Shown here piece by piece: positions 63,977 through 64,000 of a DNA stretch of 64,000 nucleotides. The first letter of the stretch is position 1; the number at the start of each line of letters is the position of its first letter. The stretch covers positions 248,001-312,000 of the forward strand of contig CAWJNX010000001.1 in assembly GCA_963844395.1 (NCBI GenBank), given 5' to 3'. This stretch comes from VRUE01 sp963844395 (GTDB taxonomy: Bacteria > Actinomycetota > Thermoleophilia > Solirubrobacterales > 70-9). The position numbers were made by a program, and so were the translations under genes. The notes beneath the pieces were generated by a model. The model made no database searches. It was not told the DNA's origin and saw only the letters and a program-made list of their open reading frames with translations.

Positions 63977-64000
63977 CGGGCTAACCCAGCGTCACGCTGA

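Overview
The window comes from a very GC-rich actinobacterium, most likely class Thermoleophilia (Solirubrobacter/Conexibacter relatives). The evidence is gene content and order: a division/cell-wall (dcw) cluster with mraZ at its head and ftsZ at its end without ftsA, followed directly by a glycine-cleavage operon with split P-protein; a meso-DAP type MurE; Ku with a stand-alone LigD polymerase; and a surface protein whose N-terminus reads as the ALVVSVIALFVALGG leader that I associate with this group. Many genes, including essential ones (murC, murF, ftsI, gcvT), are broken by 1-2 base frame changes, roughly 45 events in about 25 genes. These look like consensus errors in the assembly rather than decay. 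Each broken gene is annotated here as one reconstructed locus.

Layout, left to right. 1-3340: a FetA/FetB-type ABC exporter (minus), then ku and ligD-pol (plus). 3378-7817: gcvT-gcvH-gcvPA-gcvPB (minus). 7973-23692: the dcw cluster (minus; mraZ, rsmH, ftsL, ftsI, murE, murF, mraY, murD, ftsW, murG, murC, murB, ftsQ, ftsZ), with a three-repeat MraZ operator and separate promoters for mraZ and ftsZ. 23934-29217: a Tad/Flp-type secretion module (DUF192 protein, response regulator, histidine kinase, CpaB, CpaF, TadB, TadC). 29298-36051: a PfkB-family kinase, a PHP phosphatase, small unknown genes, a Rho-like protein with a degenerate P-loop, transaldolase, GlpD and a nitroreductase. 36139-36457: a tRNA-Sec-like or allo-tRNA gene, a possible structured RNA and a terminator. 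36517-42906: a cobalamin-riboswitch operon that encodes an ECF transporter whose S component is fused to an alpha/alpha-barrel repeat domain, plus two DUF4430 proteins. Together these resemble the two halves of transcobalamin. 42892-48268: an ATPase, a surface protein, a trypsin-like protease, a TPR protein, an HTH regulator and an epimerase. 48477-57725: an HTH regulator, tRNA-Thr and a tightly overlapping operon that looks like a small natural-product cluster (ArgRS-like enzyme, PabAB, GNAT, deacetylase, chorismate-mutase-like protein, P450, N-hydroxylase-like flavoprotein). 57782-63976: a quinoprotein lipoprotein, CsoR, an IPT membrane protein, a DEAD-box helicase, a DMT permease and a secreted protein.

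Strong candidates for new biology: (1) the transcobalamin-like ECF vitamin B12 uptake operon; (2) the aaRS-paralogue plus N-hydroxylase plus aminodeoxychorismate cluster; (3) the tRNA-Sec-like gene with an apparent GAC anticodon; (4) a family of 37-51 bp palindromes with a CTTTTGTC...ATA...ACAAAAG-like core, one copy of which sits in frame inside murF; (5) three 108-121 bp inverted-repeat elements in gaps of the dcw/gcv operon.
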